A stretch of 64,000 nucleotides of DNA from a virus. A program made the translations under genes and the position numbers. The stretch covers positions 1 through 64,000 of the IMG/VR virus record IMGVR_UViG_3300037247_001118. One strand, 5' to 3'. The notes under the pieces were generated by a model. It saw only the letters and a list, made by a program, of their open reading frames with translations, was not told the DNA's origin and ran no database searches. This document shows, piece after piece, positions 42,972-50,508 of this stretch. Numbering within the stretch: the stretch's first letter is position 1; each line of letters opens with the position of its first letter.

Positions 42972-43171
42972 GGTGAGTGTTGTGAGTGGTGTGAGTAGAG
43001 AAAAATATATATATATATAGGAGAGAATTGGAGTGTTCGTTCAGACGCGTCAGAAATATTTGGGGGATCAGAATCTCTATACATACATGTGTAGCCCCAA
43101 ACGCCGTCACATCCCTCACATCCGTCCCTTTCGTATCTGAAAACGTGTGAGACAGGGTGTGAGTGTTGTGA
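42931..43171 (+). other. AT-rich, repeat-bearing region, candidate replication origin
   Basis: In this GC-rich genome the gap after the primase has an AT tract of 19 bases (43001-43019, alternating A/T) and repeated TGTGAGT or its complement ACTCACA. These are at 42931-42937, 42949-42955, 42981-42987, 42990-42996 and 43158-43164, with related TGTGAG at 43146 and CTCACA at 43117. A 13-nt repeat (GTGAGTGTTGTGA) flanks the tract at 42973-42985 and 43159-43171. Iteron-like repeats around an easily melted tract next to the primase fit an origin. No gene was found from 42972 to 43188. Confidence 0.5.
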
Positions 43172-43188
43172 TAGAAGGAGAAAGTGCC

Positions 43189-43392
43189 ATGCCTGAACAA
43201 AATGACCAGCCCGAGAACACAGTAGGCGACGAGCCGACCTGCCCTTGGTGCGGCGAGCCCATAGGCGACGAGCCCTTTATCGCTCCGCCCGAAGTCCGTT
43301 CCCCCCAGAACCGCATCCACCTGCGCTGTACGTCGCCCATGATCGCCGAACTAGAGGAGAAGCTGGCGGCGTTGGAGGCGGCGACAGAGTGA
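43189..43392 (+). CDS. Small Zn-ribbon-like protein
   Basis: A 67-residue protein after GAAGGAG. It has CPWCGEPIGDEPF and a later HLRC, making a possible zinc site, and ends in a coiled helix (AELEEKLAALEAATE). It is the first gene after the candidate origin. No family. Confidence 0.58.
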   Translation: MPEQNDQPENTVGDEPTCPWCGEPIGDEPFIAPPEVRSPQNRIHLRCTSPMIAELEEKLAALEAATE

Positions 43393-43421
43393 GGATTCAG
43401 GAGCAGAAAGGACAAGACAAC

Positions 43422-44456
43422 ATGGCAAAGGTGAAGAAGACAGGCACGAAGTTCCAGCTCTTCCCCGCGTTGCGGCCTGACGAGTACGATGCGCTGAAGG
43501 CGGACATCGCTGAGCGCGGCGTCCTTGTCCCCGTGGAGATCGATCAGGATGGGCAGATGCTTGATGGCCACCACCGGCTGAAGATCGCCGGCGAGCTGGG
43601 GATCGAGGCGCCGACGGTACAGCGAGAGTTCACAGATGACGACGCGCGGATGGCGCATGTGATCGCCCTGAACCTCAAGCGGCGACATCTGGATGCCGTG
43701 ACATGGGGCGAGATGTTCATTCGCTATGCAGAGGCGCGAGGTGTGCGGCTCGGAACCCAAGGGAGGCAATCGGAGAAAACGGACACAGTGTCCGTTTTAG
43801 CATCCGAACTGGGTGTGGAGGAGCGGACGGCAAGACGCCATGTTGAAGCTGCCCACCTGTCCGAGCCCATGAAGGAAGCGGTACGTTCTGGTGCAAAGAC
43901 GGTCTCTACCGCAAAGCGTGAAGCCAAGCGTACCGAACGCCGTGAGTCTGATCCCGGCCCACCGCCGACGGGCACCTTCCGAACCATCGTCATTGATCCG
44001 CCCTGGGATTACGGTGACCATTCCGTGCGTGGTGCCGCTGCTACTCACTACGCCGTCATGTCACTGGCGGACATCACAGCGCTGCCCGTCAAGGACATGG
44101 CCGGCGAGGAGGCACACCTCTACCTGTGGGTGACGAACCCACACATGCCCATCATCTGGGACATCATCGAAGCCTGGGGCTTTGACTACAAGACCATGCT
44201 GACCTGGGTGAAGCCACAGATGGGCACTGGCCACTACTTCCGAGGTGCGACCGAGCATGTTGCCTTCTGTACACGGGGCAACCTGCCGTTGCGGAAGGCC
44301 AACATCCGCAACTGGTTTGAGGCAGATCGTACCAAGCACAGTGCGAAGCCCGAGAAGTTCTACAAGCTAGTTGAGGAGGCCAGTCACGGCCCGTATGTGG
44401 AACTGTTTGCGCGAACACGGCGCGAAGGATGGGAGGGGTGGGGCGATGAGCTTTGA
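43422..44456 (+). CDS. ParB-like domain fused to MT-A70-type N6-adenine methyltransferase
   Basis: A 344-residue protein. Residues 10-165 resemble the ParB/Srx nuclease fold: LRPDEYDALKADIAERGVLVPVEID, then LDGHHRLKIA (GHHR at 49-52), and a helix-turn-helix (ELGVEERTARRHVEAAHL). Residues 180-340 are MT-A70: DPPW at 192-195, LYLWVTNPHMPIIWDIIEAWGF and HSAKPEKFYKLVEEASHG. The combination of a DNA-recognition head and an adenine methylase is known in phages. A perfect hairpin lies in its coding sequence at 43776-43798. It likely methylates phage DNA. Confidence 0.85.
   Translation: MAKVKKTGTKFQLFPALRPDEYDALKADIAERGVLVPVEIDQDGQMLDGHHRLKIAGELGIEAPTVQREFTDDDARMAHVIALNLKRRHLDAVTWGEMFIRYAEARGVRLGTQGRQSEKTDTVSVLASELGVEERTARRHVEAAHLSEPMKEAVRSGAKTVSTAKREAKRTERRESDPGPPPTGTFRTIVIDPPWDYGDHSVRGAAATHYAVMSLADITALPVKDMAGEEAHLYLWVTNPHMPIIWDIIEAWGFDYKTMLTWVKPQMGTGHYFRGATEHVAFCTRGNLPLRKANIRNWFEADRTKHSAKPEKFYKLVEEASHGPYVELFARTRREGWEGWGDEL
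43776..43798 (+). other. Perfect inverted repeat inside the ParB-MT-A70 gene
   Basis: Arms of 11 nt, AAAACGGACAC and GTGTCCGTTTT, are separated by a single A. In the protein it codes for KTDTVSV at the junction before the helix-turn-helix. It could be a binding site for the encoded protein or an RNA hairpin. The run of T at the end gives a weak terminator look, but it is inside the gene. Confidence 0.75.
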
Positions 44457-44961
44457 CTGGGACGGGGACGTGAAAGGAAGTAGCGGGGCTGAGAAGCTGA
44501 CCGTCGGCATTCTTCAGAGCGGCTGGCGCGGTGCGCGCGATGTGCGAAACATCAGCGACCATCACCTCCCGTGGGATCACGAGGCGTTTCTTCCAGAGTT
44601 CGGGCGTGTCGTTCGCATTGATACGAAGGCGGTGAAGAAGACTTACCCGGCGATCTTCTGGGAGACGCGGCATGAGGGAATTGAGACTCCCAGTTGGGGC
44701 ACCGAGGAGCGACTGGACCTAATTTTCTATTACATGCCGACCCGCTGCTACGTGCTCGATGTGGCGAAAGCCCGCAGCCTGATCGATGGGCACTTCGTAG
44801 AGATGCGCCTGTCCCAACCGACAGTTAGAGCCGAGCGCTCCTGGTACACGTTCGGCTGTGTCGTACCTATTGAGCGCATACGAAGCGCACTGGTGGCAGA
44901 CTTTGGGCCACCGGGACCTGAGCCAGAAGAGGAACCATCGGGACCCGAGTGGGAAACGTAA
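44446..44961 (+). CDS. Hypothetical protein
   Basis: A 171-residue protein overlapping the MT-A70 gene by 11 nt. It has DHHLPWDHEAFLPEFGRVVRIDTK, LIFYYMPTRCYVLDVAKARSL and an acidic, Pro-rich tail (GPPGPEPEEEPSG). No motif recognised. Coupling to the methylase suggests a shared unit, nothing more. Confidence 0.55.
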   Translation: MSFDWDGDVKGSSGAEKLTVGILQSGWRGARDVRNISDHHLPWDHEAFLPEFGRVVRIDTKAVKKTYPAIFWETRHEGIETPSWGTEERLDLIFYYMPTRCYVLDVAKARSLIDGHFVEMRLSQPTVRAERSWYTFGCVVPIERIRSALVADFGPPGPEPEEEPSGPEWET

Positions 44962-44979
44962 GGAACTAGGAGGTACCCC

Positions 44980-45180
44980 ATGACCAAGCGACAGAAGACC
45001 TGGACCTCGACGGCGATCAAGCGCCTGCGCAAGCGTCGGCGCGCGTCGCAGACGGCCTTCGGCATATTGCTCGGCGTGTCGATCATGACCGTCTCGCGCT
45101 GGGAGCGCGGCGTCTCAGTGCCGGCGCCACAACAGCGGACGGCGCTGGACAAGCTAATGGGAGAGCCGTCCAATGGCTGA
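44980..45180 (+). CDS. XRE/Cro-type DNA-binding regulator
   Basis: A 66-residue basic protein with a helix-turn-helix: IKRLRKRRRASQTAFGILLGVSIMTVSRWERG is the XRE pattern (Q-x3-F-G-x-L-x-GVS-x2-TVSRWERG). The size is that of Cro or other small phage repressors. GGAGG precedes the ATG. It is the only clear small regulator seen and a candidate for binding the repeated TGATTAA sites. Confidence 0.82.
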   Translation: MTKRQKTWTSTAIKRLRKRRRASQTAFGILLGVSIMTVSRWERGVSVPAPQQRTALDKLMGEPSNG

Positions 45181-46039
45181 TCTCATTCGAGTAGTAGACG
45201 TCAGCGAGTTCACCACGACGATCCCGCACTCGTGGTGGCGAGACCTGCGCGACAGGCTCGGCGTCAAGGCCGCCGTGATTCAGGCGTGGGGTGGCGGCTA
45301 CGTCCCGGGACGCCGCAACGAGCACTTCGCACAGCACGTCGAAGGCGCACTCCGCGCCGGCATGAGCGTCGCTGCCTACGTGTGGCCCCCAGACGAGTAC
45401 GTGGATGCCTTCCGCTGGATCGAGCAGTCTGGCTACAAGTCCGAGCTCGCGTTCTACGCCCACGACGTGGAGCAGGGTGCCGGCGTCACACAGCAATACG
45501 TCGAGGCCGCGGACCAGTGGCTCGGCCGGCCGTCGTGGATTTACGCGTCGCCCGGTTCGTGGCGGAATATCCAGAGCGCCACTCAGCGGAGCCAACTCCT
45601 GTGGTACGCCGACCACCCGCTGTGGCTGGCACGCTACCCGCTGTCACCGGAGCGCCTCGGCGGCAACACCGTCTGGTGGCCGCGTGACGAAGCCGACCCA
45701 TTCGGCGGCTTTGAGGTCGGCGCCTGGCGCGAAGCCCGCGGCTGGCAATTCCAGGGGACGACGCGGATCGGCAACGAGACCTGCGACCTCAACCTATTCC
45801 ACGCCGACGCGTTCGACATTCAGCAGCAAGGAGAAGATGACATGTCAACACCTGAGTACGACGAACTGAAGTCCCGCCTGGACGGCTTGCAGGCCCTGGT
45901 CCGCGCCTCCGCTAACAATCTCCACGCCCGTGTGGGAGACCTAGAGGACGGCGACCTGGAAGTGCTTATCTGGCCGGTGGGGCTGGTGGAACTGCGGACG
46001 CTGCGCCACCGCGCCTACTACAGCAAGCAGGCCGACTAG
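45173..46039 (+). CDS. GH25-like muramidase endolysin
   Basis: A 288-residue protein with a catalytic domain at 1-215. It begins IRVVDVSEF (Asp9), then has FYAHDVEQGAG (Asp98 and Glu100, the expected proton donor), with KAAVIQAWGGGY, WIYASPGSW and CDLNLFHADAF as further GH25 landmarks (ending in the usual D-x-N strand). Residues 215-288 are helical (YDELKSRLDGLQALVRASANNLHARV) and may bind the cell wall or oligomerise. It should cleave peptidoglycan at the end of infection. The ATG overlaps the XRE gene stop. Confidence 0.82.
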   Translation: MADLIRVVDVSEFTTTIPHSWWRDLRDRLGVKAAVIQAWGGGYVPGRRNEHFAQHVEGALRAGMSVAAYVWPPDEYVDAFRWIEQSGYKSELAFYAHDVEQGAGVTQQYVEAADQWLGRPSWIYASPGSWRNIQSATQRSQLLWYADHPLWLARYPLSPERLGGNTVWWPRDEADPFGGFEVGAWREARGWQFQGTTRIGNETCDLNLFHADAFDIQQQGEDDMSTPEYDELKSRLDGLQALVRASANNLHARVGDLEDGDLEVLIWPVGLVELRTLRHRAYYSKQAD

Positions 46040-46063
46040 CACTACCGCCGCAGCATAGCGCGC

Positions 46064-46092
46064 TTGACAAGCATGATTAAACGTGCTATGCT
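46064..46092 (+). promoter_or_regulatory. Sigma-70 promoter with TGATTAA, before a membrane protein gene
   Basis: TTGACA (46064-46069) and TATGCT (46087-46092), 17 nt apart, with TGATTAA (46074-46080) between and GTGC before the -10. It is closely like the sites at 58201 and 59186. GGGGGAGGAGGAG and the ATG follow. Confidence 0.82.
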
Positions 46093-46113
46093 GCGGGGGA
46101 GGAGGAGAGTACA

Positions 46114-46344
46114 ATGATCCCACTGATTCTTATCGGAGCAGCCATCGTGTATGCGGTATGTAGCCTGTTGGCGTACAAAGCGACATTCGCGTACTTTCAG
46201 AAAGAGTACCCCCGTATCGCCGAGTCCACAAGGGGCAGCGATAGAGCTATCGCGGGATTCATGGCAGCGATTGGTCCTCTGGGTCTGGCCATTGCCGCTA
46301 CGCATGGAGGCTTCTTCAAGCACGGTTTCACGACGAAGTCATGA
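46114..46344 (+). CDS. Small two-helix membrane protein, holin candidate
   Basis: A 76-residue protein with hydrophobic segments at about 3-25 and 45-66 separated by a charged loop, and a short basic end. It follows the lysin and has its own promoter. A holin is a reasonable guess because of size, topology and neighbour, but lysis genes normally share one transcript, so this is uncertain. The stop overlaps the next ATG (ATGA). Confidence 0.6.
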   Translation: MIPLILIGAAIVYAVCSLLAYKATFAYFQKEYPRIAESTRGSDRAIAGFMAAIGPLGLAIAATHGGFFKHGFTTKS

Positions 46345-46646
46345 CCAACCCTACTCTACAGGACGCACCCGACGCCACGGCGGATCGCGGCACGCTGCTT
46401 GCGTGGTACCGTGACGTAGTGCAGACCTTCGCCGCCTGTCACCACTACGAAGCCTTCAGGGGGCTGTGCTACTGGTGCCTCGGAGAAGAGCAGCAGTTTC
46501 GGGCGCGCGGTGCCCGCCGAGACGACACTGTCAAGTATTGCTCCACCCGCTGCGTTGACGCCGCCGACGCATACCGCACCAAGGTTCTGCACGGCGGCAA
46601 GACGCCGGCGCTAGACGCCGAGAACGAGGCAGGGGACGTAGCATGA
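46341..46646 (+). CDS. Cys-rich hypothetical protein
   Basis: A 101-residue protein with a zinc-type arrangement: LCYWCLGEEQ and, about 25 residues later, KYCSTRCVDAADAYR, forming two CxxC/CxxxC pairs. The N-terminal part is helical (LLAWYRDVVQTFAACHHYEAF). No family named. ATGA overlaps at both ends. Confidence 0.58.
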   Translation: MTNPTLQDAPDATADRGTLLAWYRDVVQTFAACHHYEAFRGLCYWCLGEEQQFRARGARRDDTVKYCSTRCVDAADAYRTKVLHGGKTPALDAENEAGDVA

Positions 46647-47362
46647 CCGACCGCGACAGCATCATCGAGAAGGTCCAGGCGATGCTGGAGAAGGTGCCCG
46701 AGCGCGGCGCGACAGAGGCTGAGGCCGCGACGGCGCTAGAGATGGCGCATCGGCTCTTGGTCAAGCACAACCTGTCGATGGCGGAGGTCGAGACGATCAC
46801 GGAGGAGGCCGGCCAGGTCGTGGAGGAATGCGATCTGGGGATAGGCGCTAATGGCGCCCTTCTGCGCAATACACGGCAGAGTTGGCAGGGCGCATTGGCG
46901 GCGGTGATCGGTCGCCACTTCTTCGTCCAGGTACTCTGCTTCCACGGGACGCTGATCTTCATCGGTCGGGCCGACAACGTCGCCACTGTCCGGGAACTGA
47001 ATGCCTGGATCGTCGGCCAGGTATCGCGGCTGGCGCTTGAGGCATGCCACGAGGAGGGGCGGGTGGCGCGCTACGAGAAGACCTGGATTCGGTCGTGCCG
47101 GATCGGTATCGTGATGCGCATTCACGAGCGGTTAGAGGCGCTGGTCGCGGCGCAGGCGGCGAAGGATGTGAAGCTGCGCGCACTGGTCGTGCGCTACGAT
47201 GACGAGAACGCCAAGTATGTCAAGGACCGATATGGCAAGCCGCAGTCAGCGCCGCCACTGGGCGGCATCAATCCCGAAGCAGTCGAGGCCGGCCTAGAGA
47301 CCGGCGACCGCGTTAGCCTTCACCCGGCGGCACATCAGGTACAAGGAGGATCGCAGCAGTGA
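46643..47362 (+). CDS. DUF2786-containing protein
   Basis: A 239-residue protein. Its N-terminus, SIIEKVQAMLEKVPERGATEAEAATALEMAHRLLVKHNLSMAEVE, matches the DUF2786 pattern (K-x-x-x-L..A......A..A...A..L+.KH.L). The rest, with SWQGALAAVIGRHFFVQVL and TLIFIGRADNVATVRE, resembles the second domain usually linked to it. Function unknown; such proteins are common in phages and plasmids. Confidence 0.78.
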   Translation: MTDRDSIIEKVQAMLEKVPERGATEAEAATALEMAHRLLVKHNLSMAEVETITEEAGQVVEECDLGIGANGALLRNTRQSWQGALAAVIGRHFFVQVLCFHGTLIFIGRADNVATVRELNAWIVGQVSRLALEACHEEGRVARYEKTWIRSCRIGIVMRIHERLEALVAAQAAKDVKLRALVVRYDDENAKYVKDRYGKPQSAPPLGGINPEAVEAGLETGDRVSLHPAAHQVQGGSQQ

Positions 47363-47574
47363 CCACCATCGTAGGGCCAGTAGTGACAGAGGTGTCAGGG
47401 GAGAAGTGGCCGGGGGGCGCGACGAGCTCCTCGTTAGTTTTCCTCCCCCTTCCATTGCGGCCACAGCATAATTGGACAGCGGTGACGATCCCGCAACTGG
47501 CCCCCACCCTTCAGATTCTTGGCGTCGTGCCGATGCTAGTGGAGGAGGAGTACTATGCCCCAACAGGTCGGTAA
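47359..47574 (+). CDS. Hypothetical small protein
   Basis: A 71-residue frame with a GTG start overlapping the previous stop (GTGA). It is Pro/Leu/Val-rich (FLPLPLRPQHN, APTLQILGVVPML). Third-position GC is lower than in neighbours, so the evidence is weaker, but coupling at both ends supports it. No function. Confidence 0.42.
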   Translation: MTTIVGPVVTEVSGEKWPGGATSSSLVFLPLPLRPQHNWTAVTIPQLAPTLQILGVVPMLVEEEYYAPTGR

Positions 47575-47746
47575 GCAGTGCCCGCGCTGCCGCGGCGCGA
47601 TGATGCCCGAGCGCGACTTCCACGGTGAGTACCTGACCTGCCTTCAGTGCGGCCACGCCGTTGACATGCTGCACGGTAGCGAAGTCAAGCCTGCGTCGCG
47701 GGAAGAGCTCGGCTACGCCCGACCGAGACGGAGCTCGTACCGATAA
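47555..47746 (+). CDS. Small zinc-ribbon protein
   Basis: A 63-residue protein after GGAGGAGGAG with two Cys pairs: CPRCRGAMMPERD and LTCLQCGHAVD, the CxxC-X16-CxxC spacing of a zinc ribbon. The tail is basic (ARPRRSSYR). It may regulate transcription or stabilise a protein; unknown. TAATG overlap with the next gene. Confidence 0.62.
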   Translation: MPQQVGKQCPRCRGAMMPERDFHGEYLTCLQCGHAVDMLHGSEVKPASREELGYARPRRSSYR

Positions 47747-47952
47747 TGAGCAAGCGAAACTGCACTCACTGGTGGAAGGTGCCGGCGCAGCACCTGGGCC
47801 CGGACGCGCCGGCTACCTGCAAGCGCTGTGGGGCGACGCGAGTGTTCCCCCGGACGCTGCCTTCACAGACGTGGTGTCTGCGCCGGAAGTCATGGCGCGG
47901 TCAGATCCAGGACATGCAGGATCGCCTGCACGAAGCGGAGAACGTACAGTAG
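47746..47952 (+). CDS. Small Cys-containing protein
   Basis: A 68-residue protein with CTHWWKVP, CKRCGATRVFPR and WCLRRKSW, then a charged helix (QIQDMQDRLHEAEN). The CxxC plus outer Cys/His could bind zinc. Starts at TAATG. Function unknown. Confidence 0.56.
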   Translation: MSKRNCTHWWKVPAQHLGPDAPATCKRCGATRVFPRTLPSQTWCLRRKSWRGQIQDMQDRLHEAENVQ

Positions 47953-47967
47953 AGGAGGAGATTCACG

Positions 47968-48693
47968 ATGACACTAGCGAAGCAGTTACCGGAAGTACTA
48001 CAGAACGAAGCGGTCGTCTTGGCGACGCAGGCTGTCGAGCGTGAGGAGGCGACGAGCATTAGGTTCGCTTCCACGGTGGAGCGCCTAACGATCAAGACTC
48101 CTAAGGAGTTGGAGGCCAGCACCGATCTGCTCGCGACTGTCAAGGCTCGGCAGAAGATACTGACAGATTCGCGCCTGTCGATCACCCGACCGATGGACGA
48201 AGCTAAGAAGCAAGTCATGGCGCTATTCCAGCCCGCCGTAGACCGGCTAGCGACCGCCGAGCAGACCATCAAGGCGGCGGTGCTCACCTACACCCAGGAG
48301 CAGCGGCACCTACAGGCTGAGGCGCAGGCGCAGCTCGACGCGGAGGCGGACCGTGAGCGGCTGCGCCTAGCAACCCTTGCGGAGAAGCAGCGCGGTGCCG
48401 GCAGGGACAACCGCGCCGAGGCGACCGAGGAACGGGCCGCAGATGTCCAGGCACCTACCGTAGCAGCAGCAGAGGCGCCGACTGGAGCCGTCCACGTCCG
48501 TACGACCTGGCACGCTGAGGTGACGGATCTCGCGGCGTTGGCACTTGCGTGTGTGAAGCAGCAGCAATCGCTCACATTGATCCAGCCCAACATGGCCGAG
48601 TTGAACGCATTGGCGCGGACGATAAAGGGAGGCCTTGCCATCCCCGGCGTCAAGGCGGTGTCGGAGGAAGGAGTCTCGGCGCGAGCCGGGTAG
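47968..48693 (+). CDS. Coiled-coil phage protein, recombination-associated type
   Basis: A 241-residue protein. Residues 60-160 are long charged helices (LATVKARQKILTDSRLSITRPMDEAKKQVMALF, HLQAEAQAQLDAEADRERLRLATLAEKQR). The C-terminus has TTWHAEVTDLAALALACV and LIQPNMAELNALARTIKG, then IPGVKAVSEEGVSARAG, a pattern common in phage proteins annotated near recombination genes. I cannot name a reaction. AGGAGGAG precedes the ATG. Confidence 0.6.
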   Translation: MTLAKQLPEVLQNEAVVLATQAVEREEATSIRFASTVERLTIKTPKELEASTDLLATVKARQKILTDSRLSITRPMDEAKKQVMALFQPAVDRLATAEQTIKAAVLTYTQEQRHLQAEAQAQLDAEADRERLRLATLAEKQRGAGRDNRAEATEERAADVQAPTVAAAEAPTGAVHVRTTWHAEVTDLAALALACVKQQQSLTLIQPNMAELNALARTIKGGLAIPGVKAVSEEGVSARAG

Positions 48694-48695
48694 TC

Positions 48696-48842
48696 ATGAT
48701 TACCGTCGGACCCCCAGCGTCACCGATCAGCTCGCTCTGGTGCGACGCCTGCGCCGAAGGTCGGCACGCCGACTGCGTGCGGCTCTGGGAGTGTACATGC
48801 TGGGCGTACGCCCGATGCTCCAAGGAGAAGCCCCGTGTCTAA
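48696..48842 (+). CDS. Cys-rich micro-protein
   Basis: A 48-residue protein with six Cys and one His (CDACAEGRHADCVRLWECTCWAYARC), likely one or two zinc sites. The ATG overlaps the region just after the previous stop, and its stop overlaps the next GTG start. One of many tiny Cys-rich genes in this block. Confidence 0.48.
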   Translation: MITVGPPASPISSLWCDACAEGRHADCVRLWECTCWAYARCSKEKPRV

Positions 48843-49128
48843 CGTCGGCCGCGAGAACTTCTACACGTGCGACGTCTGCGGCACCGTCATGGTGACCGTG
48901 GACGTGGACGAGGGCACGACGCCGATGCTGACCGACTGCCGCGCTGGTAGCTGCGACGGCATAGCGCACTCGGGCTGGTACGAGCCGAAGCCGGTAGGTG
49001 CCAGCACTGTCAAGTGGGAGTGGTACCGCCCGGCCAAGAAGACGACGCGCGGCCTGAGCACCGAGGACAAGCTGCACGTGTCGCTCGGCGGGCTGCTGCT
49101 GCGCCCGCGAAGTGGAGGAGGAGCATGA
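48835..49128 (+). CDS. Small Cys-containing protein
   Basis: A 97-residue protein from a GTG after AAGGAGAAG. The N-terminus has YTCDVCGTVMVTVD and DCRAGSCDG, then IAHSGWYEPKPV. The Cys pairs suggest a zinc ribbon. The C-terminus is basic and Gly-rich. Function unknown. ATGA overlap with the next gene. Confidence 0.55.
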   Translation: MSNVGRENFYTCDVCGTVMVTVDVDEGTTPMLTDCRAGSCDGIAHSGWYEPKPVGASTVKWEWYRPAKKTTRGLSTEDKLHVSLGGLLLRPRSGGGA

Positions 49129-49346
49129 CCAACGGATGCACCGTCACCTACAGCCGAGGCTGCCTGCAAGGCACCTGTCGGTACTCTTCGGGACTTCAGA
49201 AGTCGAATCGGTGGGCGGCACTGAAGTTCGCCTGGCACACACTGTTCTGCCGCTGGGCACGGTGGCCGGAGCACAAGTCGCTACCGCCGGCACCGAGGCG
49301 CTTCTACGTGTCCGATCCGAAGGGCCAGGACGAGGAGACGCCGTGA
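49125..49346 (+). CDS. Small basic Cys/Trp-rich protein
   Basis: A 73-residue protein with GCTVTYSRGCLQGTCRY and AALKFAWHTLFCRWARW, four Cys and four Trp. It ends RRFYVSDPKGQDEETP. No family. The ATG overlaps the upstream stop and the stop overlaps the next GTG. Confidence 0.5.
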   Translation: MTNGCTVTYSRGCLQGTCRYSSGLQKSNRWAALKFAWHTLFCRWARWPEHKSLPPAPRRFYVSDPKGQDEETP

Positions 49347-49651
49347 CCAACCCGAACCTGCTGCTGCGCCTCGCGGTCATGGTCATTAGCGCCCCTAGCC
49401 GTGAGCACGCCGTTCAATTCTTCAGGGCGCTCTGCACCACGGACGCGGATGCGGCCGCGAGGTTGGGGGATTTCTTGATACAGGTGGTGCCCGATCTGGA
49501 GGCGCTGCTGATGCCGATCTTCATGGAGGTGGTTGCGCAGCAGCCTCTCCCGCCGCCGTTCCTCTGGACCGACGCGGACTCGGCGGACACCGCAGAGTCC
49601 ATCGACGCGCACCTACACGAAGGAGGAGACCATGGTCCAGCCACCCAGTGA
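49343..49651 (+). CDS. Hypothetical helical protein
   Basis: A 102-residue protein, GTG start (GTGA). It is helical and hydrophobic (LLLRLAVMVISAPSREHAVQFFRAL, LEALLMPIFMEVVAQQ) with an acidic end. No motif recognised. Overlaps the next gene by 20 nt. Confidence 0.52.
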   Translation: MTNPNLLLRLAVMVISAPSREHAVQFFRALCTTDADAAARLGDFLIQVVPDLEALLMPIFMEVVAQQPLPPPFLWTDADSADTAESIDAHLHEGGDHGPATQ

Positions 49652-49955
49652 CAGCCTCATTCTCCCGCCCGGCATCCGGCCGCCGAAGGCGATCCCGAAG
49701 TGCCCCGGCTGCCAGGAGGAGTTCACACCCGGCCAGCTCATCGTCCACTTCATCGGTGCGGTGGCGCCGGGTGCGCTAAAGACAGCGCCGATTCACTTCG
49801 GCTGTGCTCTAGCGGCGGCGCAAGCCGCGGCTCAGCAGGCGGAGGAGGCGGAGGATGCGGAAGTGGCGCAGGAAGTAGAGGCGGGAGTAGAGGAGGCTAA
49901 GGCATGGGTACACGGCGACGTGGGAGCGGAGGCGGAGGCAGAGGAGTCTGACTAG
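49632..49955 (+). CDS. Small protein with Cys pair and acidic tail
   Basis: A 107-residue protein after GGAGGAG. KCPGCQEEFTPGQLIVHF and a later HFGCALAAAQ make a possible zinc site. The last 45 residues are Ala/Glu-rich and helical (AEEAEDAEVAQEVEAGVEEA). Function unknown. Confidence 0.56.
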   Translation: MVQPPSDSLILPPGIRPPKAIPKCPGCQEEFTPGQLIVHFIGAVAPGALKTAPIHFGCALAAAQAAAQQAEEAEDAEVAQEVEAGVEEAKAWVHGDVGAEAEAEESD

Positions 49956-49959
49956 CCCC

Positions 49960-50304
49960 ATGCGGTACCACGAGCACAGAATCACACTTGACGACCGGGA
50001 GCGCCTTGCGCTTGACGTACTACTTGAGTCGCGGAAGGATGATTCGATGACTCCGCAGGCGGCGCGAGTTCTGCTGGGAATCCGATTTGGGGAGTTCATG
50101 GACTGCCTTGATGCCGCTAGGCGGAGGACAGATACCCGATCTATCAAAGGCCTCCCGCCCAAGGCGCTTGAACGCCTCAACGAGGCGATGGATCGCGCCG
50201 ACGAGTACGACGACGCTGGGCGACATGTGGGCAGCCCGGCGATACGCAACCGGTTCGAGTACGACGAGGAGCGCGGGATGTCGGCGATCCTGCCGCTGAA
50301 GTAG
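49960..50304 (+). CDS. Hypothetical protein, possible DNA-binding helices
   Basis: A 114-residue protein starting MRYHEHRITLDDRERL. The middle, TPQAARVLLGIRFGEFMDCLDAARRR, has the look of a helix-turn-helix but is not decisive. It ends with ERGMSAILPLK. No family named. Confidence 0.52.
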   Translation: MRYHEHRITLDDRERLALDVLLESRKDDSMTPQAARVLLGIRFGEFMDCLDAARRRTDTRSIKGLPPKALERLNEAMDRADEYDDAGRHVGSPAIRNRFEYDEERGMSAILPLK

Positions 50305-50313
50305 GAGGACGAG

Positions 50314-50508
50314 ATGCCGATCTACGAGTTTCTATGTGAGGACCCAGGGTGTCGGCACCACAAGGAGCGCTTTGACATGCTGAACATTGCCCCACGGAAT
50401 ACGCTCGCGTGGTTTCGGCGAGCACCGTGCCCAGCCTGCGGCGGGCCCACGATACGTTGCGAGGTGCCATCGTCGCCGGCGTCGTTTCGGATGGGAGGTG
50501 CCAAGTGA
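50314..50508 (+). CDS. FmdB-like zinc-ribbon protein
   Basis: A 64-residue protein starting MPIYEFLCEDPGC, the strand-and-Cys start of FmdB/regulatory zinc ribbons, with APCPACGGPTIRCEVP as the second Cys pair and SFRMGG near the end. Such proteins may act as small regulators. GGAGGA precedes the ATG. Confidence 0.7.
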   Translation: MPIYEFLCEDPGCRHHKERFDMLNIAPRNTLAWFRRAPCPACGGPTIRCEVPSSPASFRMGGAK

